This document shows positions 45,380-54,739 of a DNA stretch of 64,000 nt, in pieces. Both the position numbers and the translations under genes were made by a program. Position 1 is the first letter of the stretch. Every line of letters begins with the position of its first letter. Below the pieces are notes generated by a model, which was given only the letters and a program-made list of their open reading frames with translations, was not told the origin of the DNA and ran no database searches. The stretch lies in contig NZ_CP014517.1 of NCBI RefSeq assembly GCF_001577265.1, positions 2,471,001 through 2,535,000 on the forward strand, written 5' to 3'. The DNA is from Variovorax sp. PAMC 28711. Lineage in GTDB: Bacteria > Pseudomonadota > Gammaproteobacteria > Burkholderiales > Burkholderiaceae_C.

Positions 45380-46986
45380 GCGGCGAGCGCGAGCTCCTGT
45401 GACGCCGACGACGGTGTCAGCACCGGCTGGAAACTGGTCGCGGTCGCCAGCGGCCAATAGGTGCGGAACACGTTGTGCTGCTTGTCGAGCGAGCCGAGCA
45501 GCGCGCCGGGTTGCACCTGCATCACGAGGTTGCTGAGCAAGCGGACCTCGGTGTCGGAGATGCGCCGCACGATGTGGTGCGCGGTGATCTGGCGCGGATG
45601 GTCGAGGCCGGCGGCCTGCACCAGTTCCTGCAGCGCGTGCAGGGTGCTGCGATGGAAGTTCTGCACGCGGTCGGCCTTGTCTGGCACCACCAGCGCCTGC
45701 TGGCGCTGCGGGTCTTGCGTGGTCACGCCGGTCGGGCAGTGCCCGGTGTGACAGGTCTGCGCCTGGATGCAGCCGAGCGCCATCATGAAACCGCGCGCCG
45801 CGTTGCACCAGTCGGCACCGAGCGCCATCATCCGCGCGAGGTCGAAGGCGGTGATCACCTTGCCCGCGCATCCGATCTTGATGCGGTCGCGCAGGCCGAC
45901 GCCGATGAGCGTGTTGTGCACCAGCAGCAGCCCTTCCTGCAGCGGCGCGCCGACGTGGTCGCTGAACTCGACCGGCGCCGCGCCGGTGCCGCCCTCGGCG
46001 CCGTCGACCACGATGAAGTCGGGCGTGATGCCGGTCTGTTGCATCGCCTTGACGATGGCGAACCATTCCCACGGATGACCGAGGCAGAACTTGAAGCCGG
46101 TCGGCTTACCGCCCGAGAGGTCACGCAGCTTTGCCACGAACTGCATCAACTCGACGGGCGTGGAGAACGCGCTGTGCGACGAAGGCGAGATGCAGTCCAC
46201 GCCGATCGGCACACCGCGCGCTGCCGAAATCTCGGCCGTGACCTTCGGCCCCGGCAGCACGCCGCCGTGGCCCGGCTTGGCGCCCTGGCTCAGCTTGATC
46301 TCGATCATCTTCACTTGCGGGTCGCACGCGTTGGCGACGAAGCGTTCTTCGTTGAACGTGCCGTCGTCGTTGCGACAGCCGAAGTAGCCGGAACCGATCT
46401 CCCAGATCAGGTCGCCGCCGTGCACGCGGTGGTGCTGCGAGATCGACCCCTCGCCGGTGTCGTGCGCGAAGCCGCCCGCTTTCGCGCCCTTGTTGAGCGC
46501 CAGGATGGCGTTGGCCGACAGCGAGCCGAAGCTCATGGCCGAGATGTTGAACACGCTGGCGTCATACGGCTGCGCGCAGCTGGCGCCGATGGTGATGCGA
46601 AAGTCGTGGTTCGCGATCTTCGTCGGCACCATCGAATGGTTGATCCATTCGTAGCCCGCGATGGTCACATTCAGCTGCGTGCCGAAGGGCCGGTTGTCGG
46701 GCTCGCCCTTGGCGCGCTGGTACACCAGCGAGCGCTGCGCTCGCGAGAAGGGCGCGGCTTCCGAATCGCTCTCGATGAAGTACTGGCGCATCTCCGGCCG
46801 GATGTACTCCAGCAAAAAGCGCAGGTGGCCGATGACCGGGTAGTTGCGCAGGATGGCGTGGCGCGCCTGGCGCATGTCGTGCACGCCGGTGGCGCTCAGC
46901 GCCGCGAACCCCGCCACCGCGATCCACGCCGCCCAGAGTGCGGGCGAGAGCAGCACGGTCGCCAGACTCGCGACGAGGCCGACCAC
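45376..46986 (-). CDS. FMN-binding glutamate-synthase-family protein
   Basis: 536 residues from GTG: two N-terminal hydrophobic helices, then the FMN/Fe-S core of the glutamate synthase large subunit (GAEGGTGAAPVEFSDHVG, LSQGAKPGHGGVLPG) and a Cys cluster in CIQAQTCHTGHCPTG. It lacks the amidotransferase domain, so it is not a full GltB; the membrane-anchored family has unclear function. A better N-terminus may start at ATT 47043 (see findings). Confidence 0.88.
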   Translation of the reverse strand: MVGLVASLATVLLSPALWAAWIAVAGFAALSATGVHDMRQARHAILRNYPVIGHLRFLLEYIRPEMRQYFIESDSEAAPFSRAQRSLVYQRAKGEPDNRPFGTQLNVTIAGYEWINHSMVPTKIANHDFRITIGASCAQPYDASVFNISAMSFGSLSANAILALNKGAKAGGFAHDTGEGSISQHHRVHGGDLIWEIGSGYFGCRNDDGTFNEERFVANACDPQVKMIEIKLSQGAKPGHGGVLPGPKVTAEISAARGVPIGVDCISPSSHSAFSTPVELMQFVAKLRDLSGGKPTGFKFCLGHPWEWFAIVKAMQQTGITPDFIVVDGAEGGTGAAPVEFSDHVGAPLQEGLLLVHNTLIGVGLRDRIKIGCAGKVITAFDLARMMALGADWCNAARGFMMALGCIQAQTCHTGHCPTGVTTQDPQRQQALVVPDKADRVQNFHRSTLHALQELVQAAGLDHPRQITAHHIVRRISDTEVRLLSNLVMQVQPGALLGSLDKQHNVFRTYWPLATATSFQPVLTPSSASQELALAA

Positions 46987-47096
46987 GCAAAGCGCGAATG
47001 CGCTGTAGCGGGCCGGAAAAGGGGTGCTTGTCGATGTCGAAATGAGGTGTCTCCGGAAGCCCTGCTGGCATCATAGAGGGCTCATCCGCCTCCACC

Positions 47097-47891
47097 ATGA
47101 CGACCTTGCCCGACACCCCAGCCATCCCACCGTCCACCACGGCCGGCACGCCCGAACCCCTCGGCCCCGATGATTTCGACGCGCTCGACAACGCGCTCGA
47201 CACCCTGCGCGAACACGACGACGAAGTCCCGCAGTGGGAATTCTGCGAAGGCTTCATGGCCGCGCTGGTCTGCACGCGCCGCCCGATCCCGCCCGCCGAG
47301 TACTGGCCGGTGCTGCTGGGCGAAGGCTTCGTGCCTGCGCAGCAGATGGAATTCGTCTGGCGCTGGAAGCGCCGCTGGGCCGAGATCGAAGAAGGGCTCG
47401 ATGCCGACGTGCAGTCGCTCGACGACGAGCGCACCTGGCAACCCGAAGTGCTCGACACGCGCGGCGCGATCGCGTCGCTGCCGGAAGAAGAGCGCACCGA
47501 GATGGTCGGCGAAGCGATTCCGTCGTTCGCGCAGGTCTGGGCGCTCGGCTTCATGTACGCGGTCGAGAACTGGCCCGACGAATGGACCGCGCCGCGCGAC
47601 AAGGAAGCGGCCGACATGCTCAACGACGCGCTTGACAACATCGTCGCGCTGACCGAGGACGACACCGCCAAACCGACGGTGTCGATGTTCAGCGAAGACG
47701 GCCCGCCGAGCGTGAGCCAGCAGCGCCTGGACGATTTCGGCGCCGCCATCTGGGCCGTCTACGACCTGCGCCAGCTCTGGAAAAGCATGGGTCCGCGGCA
47801 GGAAACGATCCGGAAGGAACCTCAGCCGGGCCGAAACGATCTGTGCCCGTGCGGCAGCGGGAAGAAGTTCAAGAAGTGCCACGGGGCGTGA
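47097..47891 (+). CDS. YecA/UPF0149 family protein with SEC-C zinc motif
   Basis: 264 residues: a UPF0149 helical domain (about 40-200; [24 protein letters not shown]) and a C-terminal SEC-C metal-binding motif ([18 protein letters not shown]). Related proteins bind zinc and ribosomes; the exact role is unclear. Confidence 0.9.
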   Translation: MTTLPDTPAIPPSTTAGTPEPLGPDDFDALDNALDTLREHDDEVPQWEFCEGFMAALVCTRRPIPPAEYWPVLLGEGFVPAQQMEFVWRWKRRWAEIEEGLDADVQSLDDERTWQPEVLDTRGAIASLPEEERTEMVGEAIPSFAQVWALGFMYAVENWPDEWTAPRDKEAADMLNDALDNIVALTEDDTAKPTVSMFSEDGPPSVSQQRLDDFGAAIWAVYDLRQLWKSMGPRQETIRKEPQPGRNDLCPCGSGKKFKKCHGA

Positions 47892-47915
47892 GCCCTGTCC
47901 CGCGCTGAACGATCG

Positions 47916-48464
47916 CTACTTGACCTGCTGCTTGCCCAGCTTGCGCGCCAGCGTGCGCCGGTGCATGCCGAGGCGCCGCGCGGTCTCCGAGATGTTGAAG
48001 CCGGTCTCGGCCAGCACCTCGTGGATGCGTTCCCATTCGAGCGTCTTGATCGAGGTGGCGCGGTTCGTGAGTTCCACCTCCGTGGTGCCGCCCGCGCGGC
48101 CGAAGGCGGCTTCGATGTCGTCGGTGTTCGACGGCTTGGCCAGGTAGTGGCAGGCGCCCAGCTTGATGGCCTCGACCGCGGTCGCGATGCTTGCGAACCC
48201 CGTGAGCACCACGATCAGCATGGTCGCATCGTGCGCGTGCAGCGCCTGCACGCAGGCCAGGCCCGATGCATCGCCGTGCAGCTTCAGGTCGACCACCGCG
48301 TAGTGCGGCGATTGCGTCTGCAGCACCGCCGTTACCTCGTCGAAGCTGGCGGCCTGAAGCACCGTGTAGTCGCGCCGCTCGAAGGAGCGCCCGAGCGTGC
48401 GCGCGAAGGCCGCGTCGTCCTCGACGATGAGCAGCGTGCGGTCAGTCGTTTCCATGGCCGCCAT
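47916..48464 (-). CDS. regA: Redox response regulator RegA/PrrA/ActR family
   Basis: Global regulator of respiration genes. 182 residues: receiver domain with acidic pair EDD, phosphoacceptor Asp in HYAVVDLKLHG and Lys in YLAKPSN, then a short Fis-type helix-turn-helix (NISETARRLGMHRRTLARKL). GGGGGAAG precedes the first ATG; a second ATG is 9 bp in. Overlaps regB by 23 bp. Confidence 0.9.
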   Translation of the reverse strand: MAAMETTDRTLLIVEDDAAFARTLGRSFERRDYTVLQAASFDEVTAVLQTQSPHYAVVDLKLHGDASGLACVQALHAHDATMLIVVLTGFASIATAVEAIKLGACHYLAKPSNTDDIEAAFGRAGGTTEVELTNRATSIKTLEWERIHEVLAETGFNISETARRLGMHRRTLARKLGKQQVK

Positions 48465-49776
48465 CTTCCCCCGCCAGCGCGATCGCTGCCAGCGGCAGGG
48501 TGATCGTGACCTGTGCGCCGCCGCCAGGCAAGTTCTGCGCCGTGACGGTGCCGCCGAGCGTGCGCGCCACGTTCACGACCAGGAACAAGCCGAGCCCGCC
48601 GCCGGGTCGCCCCTTGGTCGACTGGTAGGGCTTGCCGAAATTGGCGAGCACACCCGTCGCGAAACCGCGGCCGCGGTCGCTGACTTCCAGCTTCAGTGTC
48701 TTGCCGTCGCGCGAGACGACCAGGTGCACCCACCCGGGCGAGGCTTCGAGCGCGTTGTCGAGCACGTTGCTCACCATCTGCTTGACCGCCGAGTCGGACA
48801 CCATCGGCATGTCCTGGCCGAAGCGGTTGTCGTAGTCGAACGCCATGGTGCTGCGCGTCGCGCGCCACTCGGCGGCCAACTCGTCGAAGAAAGTGCAGAT
48901 CGTCGTGCGCGCCGACGATTCGCCACGCGCCTTGCCGGCCGACAGCAGGATGCCGCTCACGATCGTCTTGCAGCGCTGCACCTGCGTCTCCATTTCGGCG
49001 ACCTCTTGCAGCAGCTCGGCGTCGGACGCGAAATTCGGCAGGCGGCGCCAGTCGCCGAGGATCACGGCCAGCGTGGCGAGCGGCGTGCCGAGCTCGTGCG
49101 CCGCACCCGATGCCAGCAGGCCCATGCGCACGATGTGTTCTTCTTCGGCCGCCCGCTGGCGCAGGCCGGCGAGCCGTGCATCGCGCTCGCGCAGGTTGCG
49201 GTTGATGCGCGTGATGAAGGTGACCAGCAGCGCCGCGTTGAGCGCGAAGCACACCAGCATGCCCTGCACGTAGGGGCTCGCCAGGCCGCGGTCGTGGTCG
49301 AGCGGCAGCTCGAGCGGCCGGCCGAAGAGCGCGAGGCCGGCGAAGCAGCAGGTCGTCACGCCGACGATGGTCCAGGTCGACCACGCCTCGAGCAGCACCG
49401 CGCCGAGGATCACTTGCAGCAGGTAGAGAAACACGAACGGGTTCGTCGCGCCGCCGCTCAGGTAGAGCTGCACGGTCAGCATGCCGATGTCGACCAGCAG
49501 CGCCAGGAACAGCTCGCCGTTGGTGACTTCGCGGTGGCTGTGCCAGCGCAGCAGGCTCGCGCCGTTGAAGGCCACCAGGCAGCCGAGCACCACCAGCATC
49601 TGGTCGATCGGCAGGTGGATGCCGAAGCCGTAGTGCACGACCTCGATGGTGAAGAACTGGCCGACGGCCGCGAACCAGCGCAGCTGGATCAGCTGCTGCA
49701 TGTTCTTGAAGCCGGTGGCGTCGTCGACGCGAACGGCGCCGTCACTCGGGCTGGGCATCGCTTCGATTCTCGGCAT
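48442..49776 (-). CDS. regB: Redox sensor histidine kinase RegB/PrrB family
   Basis: Membrane kinase sensing the quinone pool and thiol redox state. 444 residues: about six TM helices; the quinone-site heptad GGATNPF (108-114); H-box with H227 (GAAHELGTPLATLAV); a Cys in QVQRCKT (C269) aligned with the redox-active Cys of Rhodobacter RegB; and an ATPase domain with DRGRGFA and GGGLGLFL. Last-but-one gene of the cyo operon. Confidence 0.93.
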   Translation of the reverse strand: MPRIEAMPSPSDGAVRVDDATGFKNMQQLIQLRWFAAVGQFFTIEVVHYGFGIHLPIDQMLVVLGCLVAFNGASLLRWHSHREVTNGELFLALLVDIGMLTVQLYLSGGATNPFVFLYLLQVILGAVLLEAWSTWTIVGVTTCCFAGLALFGRPLELPLDHDRGLASPYVQGMLVCFALNAALLVTFITRINRNLRERDARLAGLRQRAAEEEHIVRMGLLASGAAHELGTPLATLAVILGDWRRLPNFASDAELLQEVAEMETQVQRCKTIVSGILLSAGKARGESSARTTICTFFDELAAEWRATRSTMAFDYDNRFGQDMPMVSDSAVKQMVSNVLDNALEASPGWVHLVVSRDGKTLKLEVSDRGRGFATGVLANFGKPYQSTKGRPGGGLGLFLVVNVARTLGGTVTAQNLPGGGAQVTITLPLAAIALAGEDGGHGND

Positions 49777-50494
49777 TTCGCCGGCGCCGGCTTTCGCGGC
49801 GCACCTGCCAGGCCGCGCCCACCACCATCGCCGCGAGCGTGTACCAGGTGATCGCGTAGACCAGGTGGCTGTTGTGGAAGGCGACGATGGTCAGGCCGCC
49901 CACGGGCCACGCGTCCGCCGGCGTGGCGTCGCCATCCACGAAGTACGGCGCGACCGGGCGCAGGCCACGCGCGTCGGCGATGGCGGCCACGTCGCGCGAA
50001 AACCAGCGGTCTGCGGCCGGGTCGTTCTTGCGCAGGAAGCCGCCGCCCGGTTCGGTGAGGCGCAGCAGGCCGGTGACGGTGGTGGTGCCCGCCGTCTCGG
50101 TCGCGGAGCGGGCGGCGCGCTCGCGCACTTCGGGCGGCACGAAGCCGCGGTTGACGAGCACGGTGCTGCCGTCGGCCTGGCGCAACGGGGTCAGCACCCA
50201 AAAGCCGCTGCCGCGCGTGGTGACGGCCTGGACGAAGGTCTCGCGGTCGTGGAGGAAAGTGCCGGTGAGGGCGACGTGGCGGTACTCGTCGGCCGCGGGC
50301 GTGACGGCCGCCCATTGGTCGGGGCCGGGCGCCGGTGAGGGCGCGGCATGGACGCGGGCTTCGACGCGGGCGATGAGGTCCAGTTTCCAGGCCCGGCGCT
50401 CGACCTGCCAAGTGCCCAGCGCGATGAAGCCCGCAAAAGCCAGGACGGCAACGGCCGCCCAGGCGACCAACGCGGGCCGCATCGGGGGCTTCAA
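49742..50494 (-). CDS. SURF1-family oxidase assembly protein
   Basis: Assists heme insertion into terminal oxidases. 250 residues: N-terminal TM (about 8-26), a periplasmic SURF1 domain (GFWVLTPLRQADGSTVLVNR, YFVDGD), and a C-terminal TM (about 213-230). Overlaps cyoD by 4 bp and regB by 35 bp. SURF1 usually serves aa3 oxidases; here it sits where cyoE often lies in enteric cyo operons. Confidence 0.9.
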   Translation of the reverse strand: MKPPMRPALVAWAAVAVLAFAGFIALGTWQVERRAWKLDLIARVEARVHAAPSPAPGPDQWAAVTPAADEYRHVALTGTFLHDRETFVQAVTTRGSGFWVLTPLRQADGSTVLVNRGFVPPEVRERAARSATETAGTTTVTGLLRLTEPGGGFLRKNDPAADRWFSRDVAAIADARGLRPVAPYFVDGDATPADAWPVGGLTIVAFHNSHLVYAITWYTLAAMVVGAAWQVRRESRRRRNAENRSDAQPE

Positions 50495-50862
50495 GGCATG
50501 TTCTTCATGTCGTGAACGGACATCGGCATCATGTTGTGATTCAGGTGGTACATCACCCAGATCGATCCGCTCAGCGTGATCACGACGAGCACCAGCGTGA
50601 AGACCAACGCCAGCATCGACCAGCCGCCCTCCGACTTGGTGTTCATGTGCAGGAAATAGATCATGTGGACCACGATCTGTATCGCCGCGAAGGCCAGGAC
50701 CACGAGCGCGGTGGTGCTCGACTTGTCGAACACCTTGCCCATCACGAGCCAGAACGGAATCGCGGTGAGGACGATCGACAGGACGAAGCCTGTCATGTAG
50801 CCCTTGAAGGTGCTGTGCGGTGCGCCGTCGTCGTGCGCGTGGTGGTCGTCGTGTGCGCTCAT
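50491..50862 (-). CDS. cyoD: Cytochrome o ubiquinol oxidase subunit IV
   Basis: Small accessory subunit of the bo3 oxidase, 123 residues from [13 protein letters not shown] His/Asp-rich N-terminus precedes three TM helices, with [16 protein letters not shown] typical of CyoD. Overlaps cyoC by 4 bp. Confidence 0.95.
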   Translation of the reverse strand: MSAHDDHHAHDDGAPHSTFKGYMTGFVLSIVLTAIPFWLVMGKVFDKSSTTALVVLAFAAIQIVVHMIYFLHMNTKSEGGWSMLALVFTLVLVVITLSGSIWVMYHLNHNMMPMSVHDMKNMP

Positions 50863-51500
50863 GGCAGTGAACCCATCAGGTAAACGAAGGTGAAGACGCC
50901 GATCCAGACCACGTCCAGAAAGTGCCAGAACATCGACAGGCACATCAGCCGCCGCTTGTTCTCGGGAATGAGGCCGCCGCGCGACACCTGCACCATCAGC
51001 GTGACGAGCCAGATGATGCCGAACGTGACGTGCAGGCCGTGCGTGCCGACCAGCGTGAAGAAGGCCGACAGGAAGGCGCTGCGCTGCGGGCCCGCGCCTT
51101 CGTGGATGAGGTGCGCGAACTCGTAGAGTTCAAGGCCGAGGAATGCCAGGCCGAACAGGCCGGTGATGCCGAGCCACACCAGCATCGGCTTGAGGCGATC
51201 CTTCTGCATCTCCAGCATCGCGAAGCCGTAGGTGATGGACGACAGCAGCAGCATCGACGTGTTGAGCGCGACGAGCGGCAGGTCGAACAGATCGGCACCC
51301 GACGGGCCGGCCGCGTAGCTGCGCCCCAGCACCGCGTACACCGCGAACAGGCACGCGAAGATGAGGCAGTCGCTCATCAAGTAGAGCCAGAACCCCAGCA
51401 GCGTGCCGTTCTCGGGGTGGTGCTCTTCGGTCTCGTAGAAGCGCAGCGTGTCGGCGTTGTTCACGACGCCGTGCGCGGAGGTGAAAGTGACTTCAGACAT
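50859..51500 (-). CDS. cyoC: Cytochrome o ubiquinol oxidase subunit III
   Basis: Five-helix subunit III, 213 residues, with [19 protein letters not shown] and the conserved [15 protein letters not shown]. Overlaps cyoB by 8 bp and cyoD by 4 bp. Confidence 0.97.
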   Translation of the reverse strand: MSEVTFTSAHGVVNNADTLRFYETEEHHPENGTLLGFWLYLMSDCLIFACLFAVYAVLGRSYAAGPSGADLFDLPLVALNTSMLLLSSITYGFAMLEMQKDRLKPMLVWLGITGLFGLAFLGLELYEFAHLIHEGAGPQRSAFLSAFFTLVGTHGLHVTFGIIWLVTLMVQVSRGGLIPENKRRLMCLSMFWHFLDVVWIGVFTFVYLMGSLP

Positions 51501-53499
51501 GACCGGCAGCCAGCAAGGTTGTGCGCGCGGCTTCCGTGCGGGCGACGTCGTCGGCCGCGATGTGATAGTCGCGCTTGTAGTTGAAGGTGTGGGCGATGGC
51601 CGCGATGATCAGCACGGCGAACGACAGGATCGCGAGCGCCCACATGTGCCAGATCGTCGCGAAGCCGAACACCGCGGAGAGGCCGGCCAGCACCATGCCA
51701 GCGGCCGTGTTCTTCGGCATGTGGATCGGGATGAAGCCGCTGAGCGGGCGCTGGTAGCCGCGTTTCTTCATGTCGTGCCAGGCATCGCCGTCATGGATGC
51801 GCGGCGTGAACGCGAAGTTGTAGGCAGGCGGCGGCGAGGAGGTCGACCACTCGAGCGTGCGGCCGTCCCACGGGTCGCCGGTGCGGTCGCGCAGGGCTTC
51901 GCGGTTGCGGTAGGTCACGACGAACTGGATGATCATCGCCAGGATGCCGAGCGCGATCAGGAAGGCGCCGAACGCGGCGATCACGAACCAGATCTGCAGC
52001 GACGGGTCGTCGAACTTGCTCATGCGGCGTGTCACGCCCATCAGACCCAACACGTAGAGCGGCATGAACGCGAACCAGAAGCCCGAGAGCCAGAGCCAGA
52101 ACGAGATCTTGCCCCAGCGCGGATCGAGCTTGATGCCGGTCGCCTTCGGGAACCAGTAGTTGATGCCGGCAAACGCGCCGAACACCACGCCGCCGATGAT
52201 CACGTTGTGGAAGTGGGCGATCAGGAACAGGCTGTTGTGCAGCACGAAGTCGGCCGGCGGCACGGCCAGCAGCACGCCTGTCATGCCGCCGATGGTGAAG
52301 GTCACCATGAAGCCCATGGTCCACAGCATTGGCACTTCAAAGCGGATGCGGCCGCGGTACATCGTGAACAGCCAGTTGAAGATCTTCGCCCCGGTCGGGA
52401 TGGAGATGATCATCGTCGTGATGCCGAAGAACGAATTGACGCTGGCACCCGAGCCCATCGTGAAGAAGTGGTGCAGCCACACGAGGTAGGAGAGGATCGT
52501 GATCACGATGGTGGCGTAGACCATCGAGGCATAGCCGAAGAGGCGCTTGCCCGAGAACGTCGACACCACTTCGGAGAACACGCCGAAGAGCGGCAGGATC
52601 AGGATGTAGACCTCCGGGTGACCCCAGATCCAGATCAGGTTGACGTACATCATGGCGTTGCCGCCGAGGTCGTTCGAGAAGAAGTTGGTGCCCGCGTAGC
52701 GGTCGAGCGAGAGCAGGCCCAGCACGGCGGTCAGGACCGGGAACGCGGCGACGATCAGCACGTTGGTGCACAGCGAGGTCCAGGTGAAGATCGGCATCTT
52801 CATCAGGCCCATGCCGGGTGCGCGCATCTTCACGATCGTGGCGATCAGGTTGATGCCCGAAAGCAGCGTGCCGACCCCGGCAATCTGCAACGACCAGATG
52901 TAATAGTCGACCCCCACGTCAGGGCTGTACGCGATGCCCGAGAGCGGCGGGTAAGCGAGCCAGCCGGTGCGCGCGAATTCGCCGACGAACAGCGACGCCA
53001 TCACCAGCCCGGCACCCGCGGTGGTCATCCAGAAGCTGAAGTTGTTCAGAAACGGGAAGGCCACGTCGCGTGCGCCGATCTGCAGCGGCACGGCGAAGTT
53101 CATGAGTCCGGTGACGAGCGGCATCGCCACGAAGAAAATCATGATCACGCCGTGCGCCGTGAACACCTGGTCGTAGTGGTGCGGCGGCAGGAAGCCCTCG
53201 TTGCCGCCGAAGGCCATGGCCTGTTGCGCGCGCATCATGATCGCGTCGGAGAAGCCGCGCAGCAGCATGACCAGACCGAGGATGATGTACATGATCCCGA
53301 TCTTCTTGTGGTCGATGCTGGTGAACCACTCGCGCCAGAGGTAGCCCCAAACCTTGAAATAGGTCAGTGCGCCGACCAGCGCGATGCCGCCCAGCCCCAC
53401 CGCGATGAAGGTGGCGAGCAGGATCGGCTCGTGGTACGGGATCGCCTCCCAGGTGAGGCGGCCGAAGATGAGTTTGGTGAGATCGAGGTGATCGAACAT
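51493..53499 (-). CDS. cyoB: Cytochrome o ubiquinol oxidase subunit I
   Basis: Catalytic subunit of the proton-pumping bo3 quinol oxidase, 668 residues with about 15 TM helices. Heme and CuB ligands are seen: His in [11 protein letters not shown], the cross-linked HPEVY ([12 protein letters not shown]), the His pair in VWLHHFF, and the two His in [12 protein letters not shown]. Full family length. Confidence 0.98.
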   Translation of the reverse strand: MFDHLDLTKLIFGRLTWEAIPYHEPILLATFIAVGLGGIALVGALTYFKVWGYLWREWFTSIDHKKIGIMYIILGLVMLLRGFSDAIMMRAQQAMAFGGNEGFLPPHHYDQVFTAHGVIMIFFVAMPLVTGLMNFAVPLQIGARDVAFPFLNNFSFWMTTAGAGLVMASLFVGEFARTGWLAYPPLSGIAYSPDVGVDYYIWSLQIAGVGTLLSGINLIATIVKMRAPGMGLMKMPIFTWTSLCTNVLIVAAFPVLTAVLGLLSLDRYAGTNFFSNDLGGNAMMYVNLIWIWGHPEVYILILPLFGVFSEVVSTFSGKRLFGYASMVYATIVITILSYLVWLHHFFTMGSGASVNSFFGITTMIISIPTGAKIFNWLFTMYRGRIRFEVPMLWTMGFMVTFTIGGMTGVLLAVPPADFVLHNSLFLIAHFHNVIIGGVVFGAFAGINYWFPKATGIKLDPRWGKISFWLWLSGFWFAFMPLYVLGLMGVTRRMSKFDDPSLQIWFVIAAFGAFLIALGILAMIIQFVVTYRNREALRDRTGDPWDGRTLEWSTSSPPPAYNFAFTPRIHDGDAWHDMKKRGYQRPLSGFIPIHMPKNTAAGMVLAGLSAVFGFATIWHMWALAILSFAVLIIAAIAHTFNYKRDYHIAADDVARTEAARTTLLAAGHV

Positions 53500-53520
53500 C
53501 GTGAATGCGAGAGCCAGTTA

Positions 53521-54576
53521 TCAGTTCGGCCGGGCCACAGGCGCCAAAAGCGCGTCGGACGGATCGTTGACGCTGCACATGGCAGCGACATAGGGACGGC
53601 TCGCCTTGCCCGTGAGGGCCGGGTCGAGCGAGGACAGGTTGTAGGCGCCCGGCTTGCCGAGTCCACCGCCTGCGTCGATCGCCATCATTTCCTTCATGCA
53701 CATCTTGCTGCGGTCGACGCAGCGGTTGAGGATGGCGTCGTACAGGTCGGGCGCCACGGCGGCGTAGCGCTGGACCGGATTGCGTTCGCTGGGCTTTTCG
53801 AGCGCCATGTAGGCATCGCGCGTGAGCTGCCCGCCGTCGCCCTTTTTGGCATTGGCGACCCACTGGTCGAAGTCGCCGGTGCTCAGGCCGTGGAACTTGA
53901 ACCGCATGTTGGAAAAGCCCGCGCCGCTGTAGTTGGCCGAGAAGCCGTCGAACACGCCGGGCTTGTTGATGACGGCGTGCAGCTTGGTCTCCATGCCCGG
54001 CATCGCATAGATCTGACCGGCCAGCGCGGGAATGAAGAACGAGTTCATGACCGACGACGCCGTGATCTTGAACATGATCGGTCGGTTGATCGGGGCGGCC
54101 AGTTCATTGACTGTCGCGACGCCCTGCTCGGGATAGATAAAAAGCCACTTCCAGTCGAGTGCGACGACTTCGACCACCAGCGGCTCGGTGCCGGGAACCA
54201 CGTTCTGCTCGGCCGTGATGCGGGTGAGCGGCCGGTAGGGGTCGAGGGTGTGGGTGCTGATCCAGGTCAACGCGCCGAGCGCAATGATGATCAGCAGCGG
54301 GGCCGCCCAAATCACCAGCTCGAGTTGCGTGGAATGGTCCCAATCGGGCCGGTAGTCGGCCTCGGTGTTCGCCTTGCGATAGCGCCAGGCGAACACGAAG
54401 GTGAGTGCGATCACCGGGACGACGATCAGCAGCATCAGCACCGTGGACTGGATGATCAGGTCGCGTTGCTGAACCGCCACGTCGCCGGACGGGTTCATGA
54501 GCACCATGTTGCAGCCGGCCAGCAGGGCGGCGGCGGGCAACAGGAGCAGTCCACGGAGGGTCTTGAGGGAGGGCAT
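53521..54576 (-). CDS. cyoA: Cytochrome o ubiquinol oxidase subunit II
   Basis: Quinol-oxidising subunit, 351 residues from MPSLKTLRGLL: lipoprotein signal with lipobox LLAGC, two TM helices, then a cupredoxin domain (LDWKWLFIYPEQGVATVNEL) without the CuA cysteines, as expected for a quinol rather than cytochrome c oxidase. It has a C-terminal extension containing CVDRSKMC beyond the E. coli length. First gene of cyoABCD-SURF1-regBA. Confidence 0.96.
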   Translation of the reverse strand: MPSLKTLRGLLLLPAAALLAGCNMVLMNPSGDVAVQQRDLIIQSTVLMLLIVVPVIALTFVFAWRYRKANTEADYRPDWDHSTQLELVIWAAPLLIIIALGALTWISTHTLDPYRPLTRITAEQNVVPGTEPLVVEVVALDWKWLFIYPEQGVATVNELAAPINRPIMFKITASSVMNSFFIPALAGQIYAMPGMETKLHAVINKPGVFDGFSANYSGAGFSNMRFKFHGLSTGDFDQWVANAKKGDGGQLTRDAYMALEKPSERNPVQRYAAVAPDLYDAILNRCVDRSKMCMKEMMAIDAGGGLGKPGAYNLSSLDPALTGKASRPYVAAMCSVNDPSDALLAPVARPN

Positions 54577-54628
54577 GCCGTACAAACGTACTAAGGGTGG
54601 AAAGCGTGAGCGGGAACGCGCAGAATCT

Positions 54629-54660
54629 ACGTCCAACGGCGCCCGGAGGGCATTGGACGT
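54629..54660. promoter_or_regulatory. Inverted repeat in the cyoA/MFS divergent promoter
   Basis: Perfect 8-bp arms ACGTCCAA and TTGGACGT, 16 nt apart, 52 bp upstream of cyoA. Possible operator for a dimeric regulator; RegA or another oxygen/metal regulator is conceivable but not shown. Confidence 0.45.
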
Positions 54661-54739
54661 TTTGTCCTATGGCGACTTTGGGCGAGCAATGAGACCCTCC
54701 AGTTCCAGTGTGACAACACCCTAATCACAAGCGAGCACG

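Noticed and set aside
51448..54594. Very long plus-strand open frame (about 1,048 codons) opposite cyoA-cyoB-cyoC
   Set aside because: Its protein is Arg/His/Asp/Gly-rich with no fold or motif, and it is the mirror of four clear oxidase genes; typical GC-driven antisense frame.
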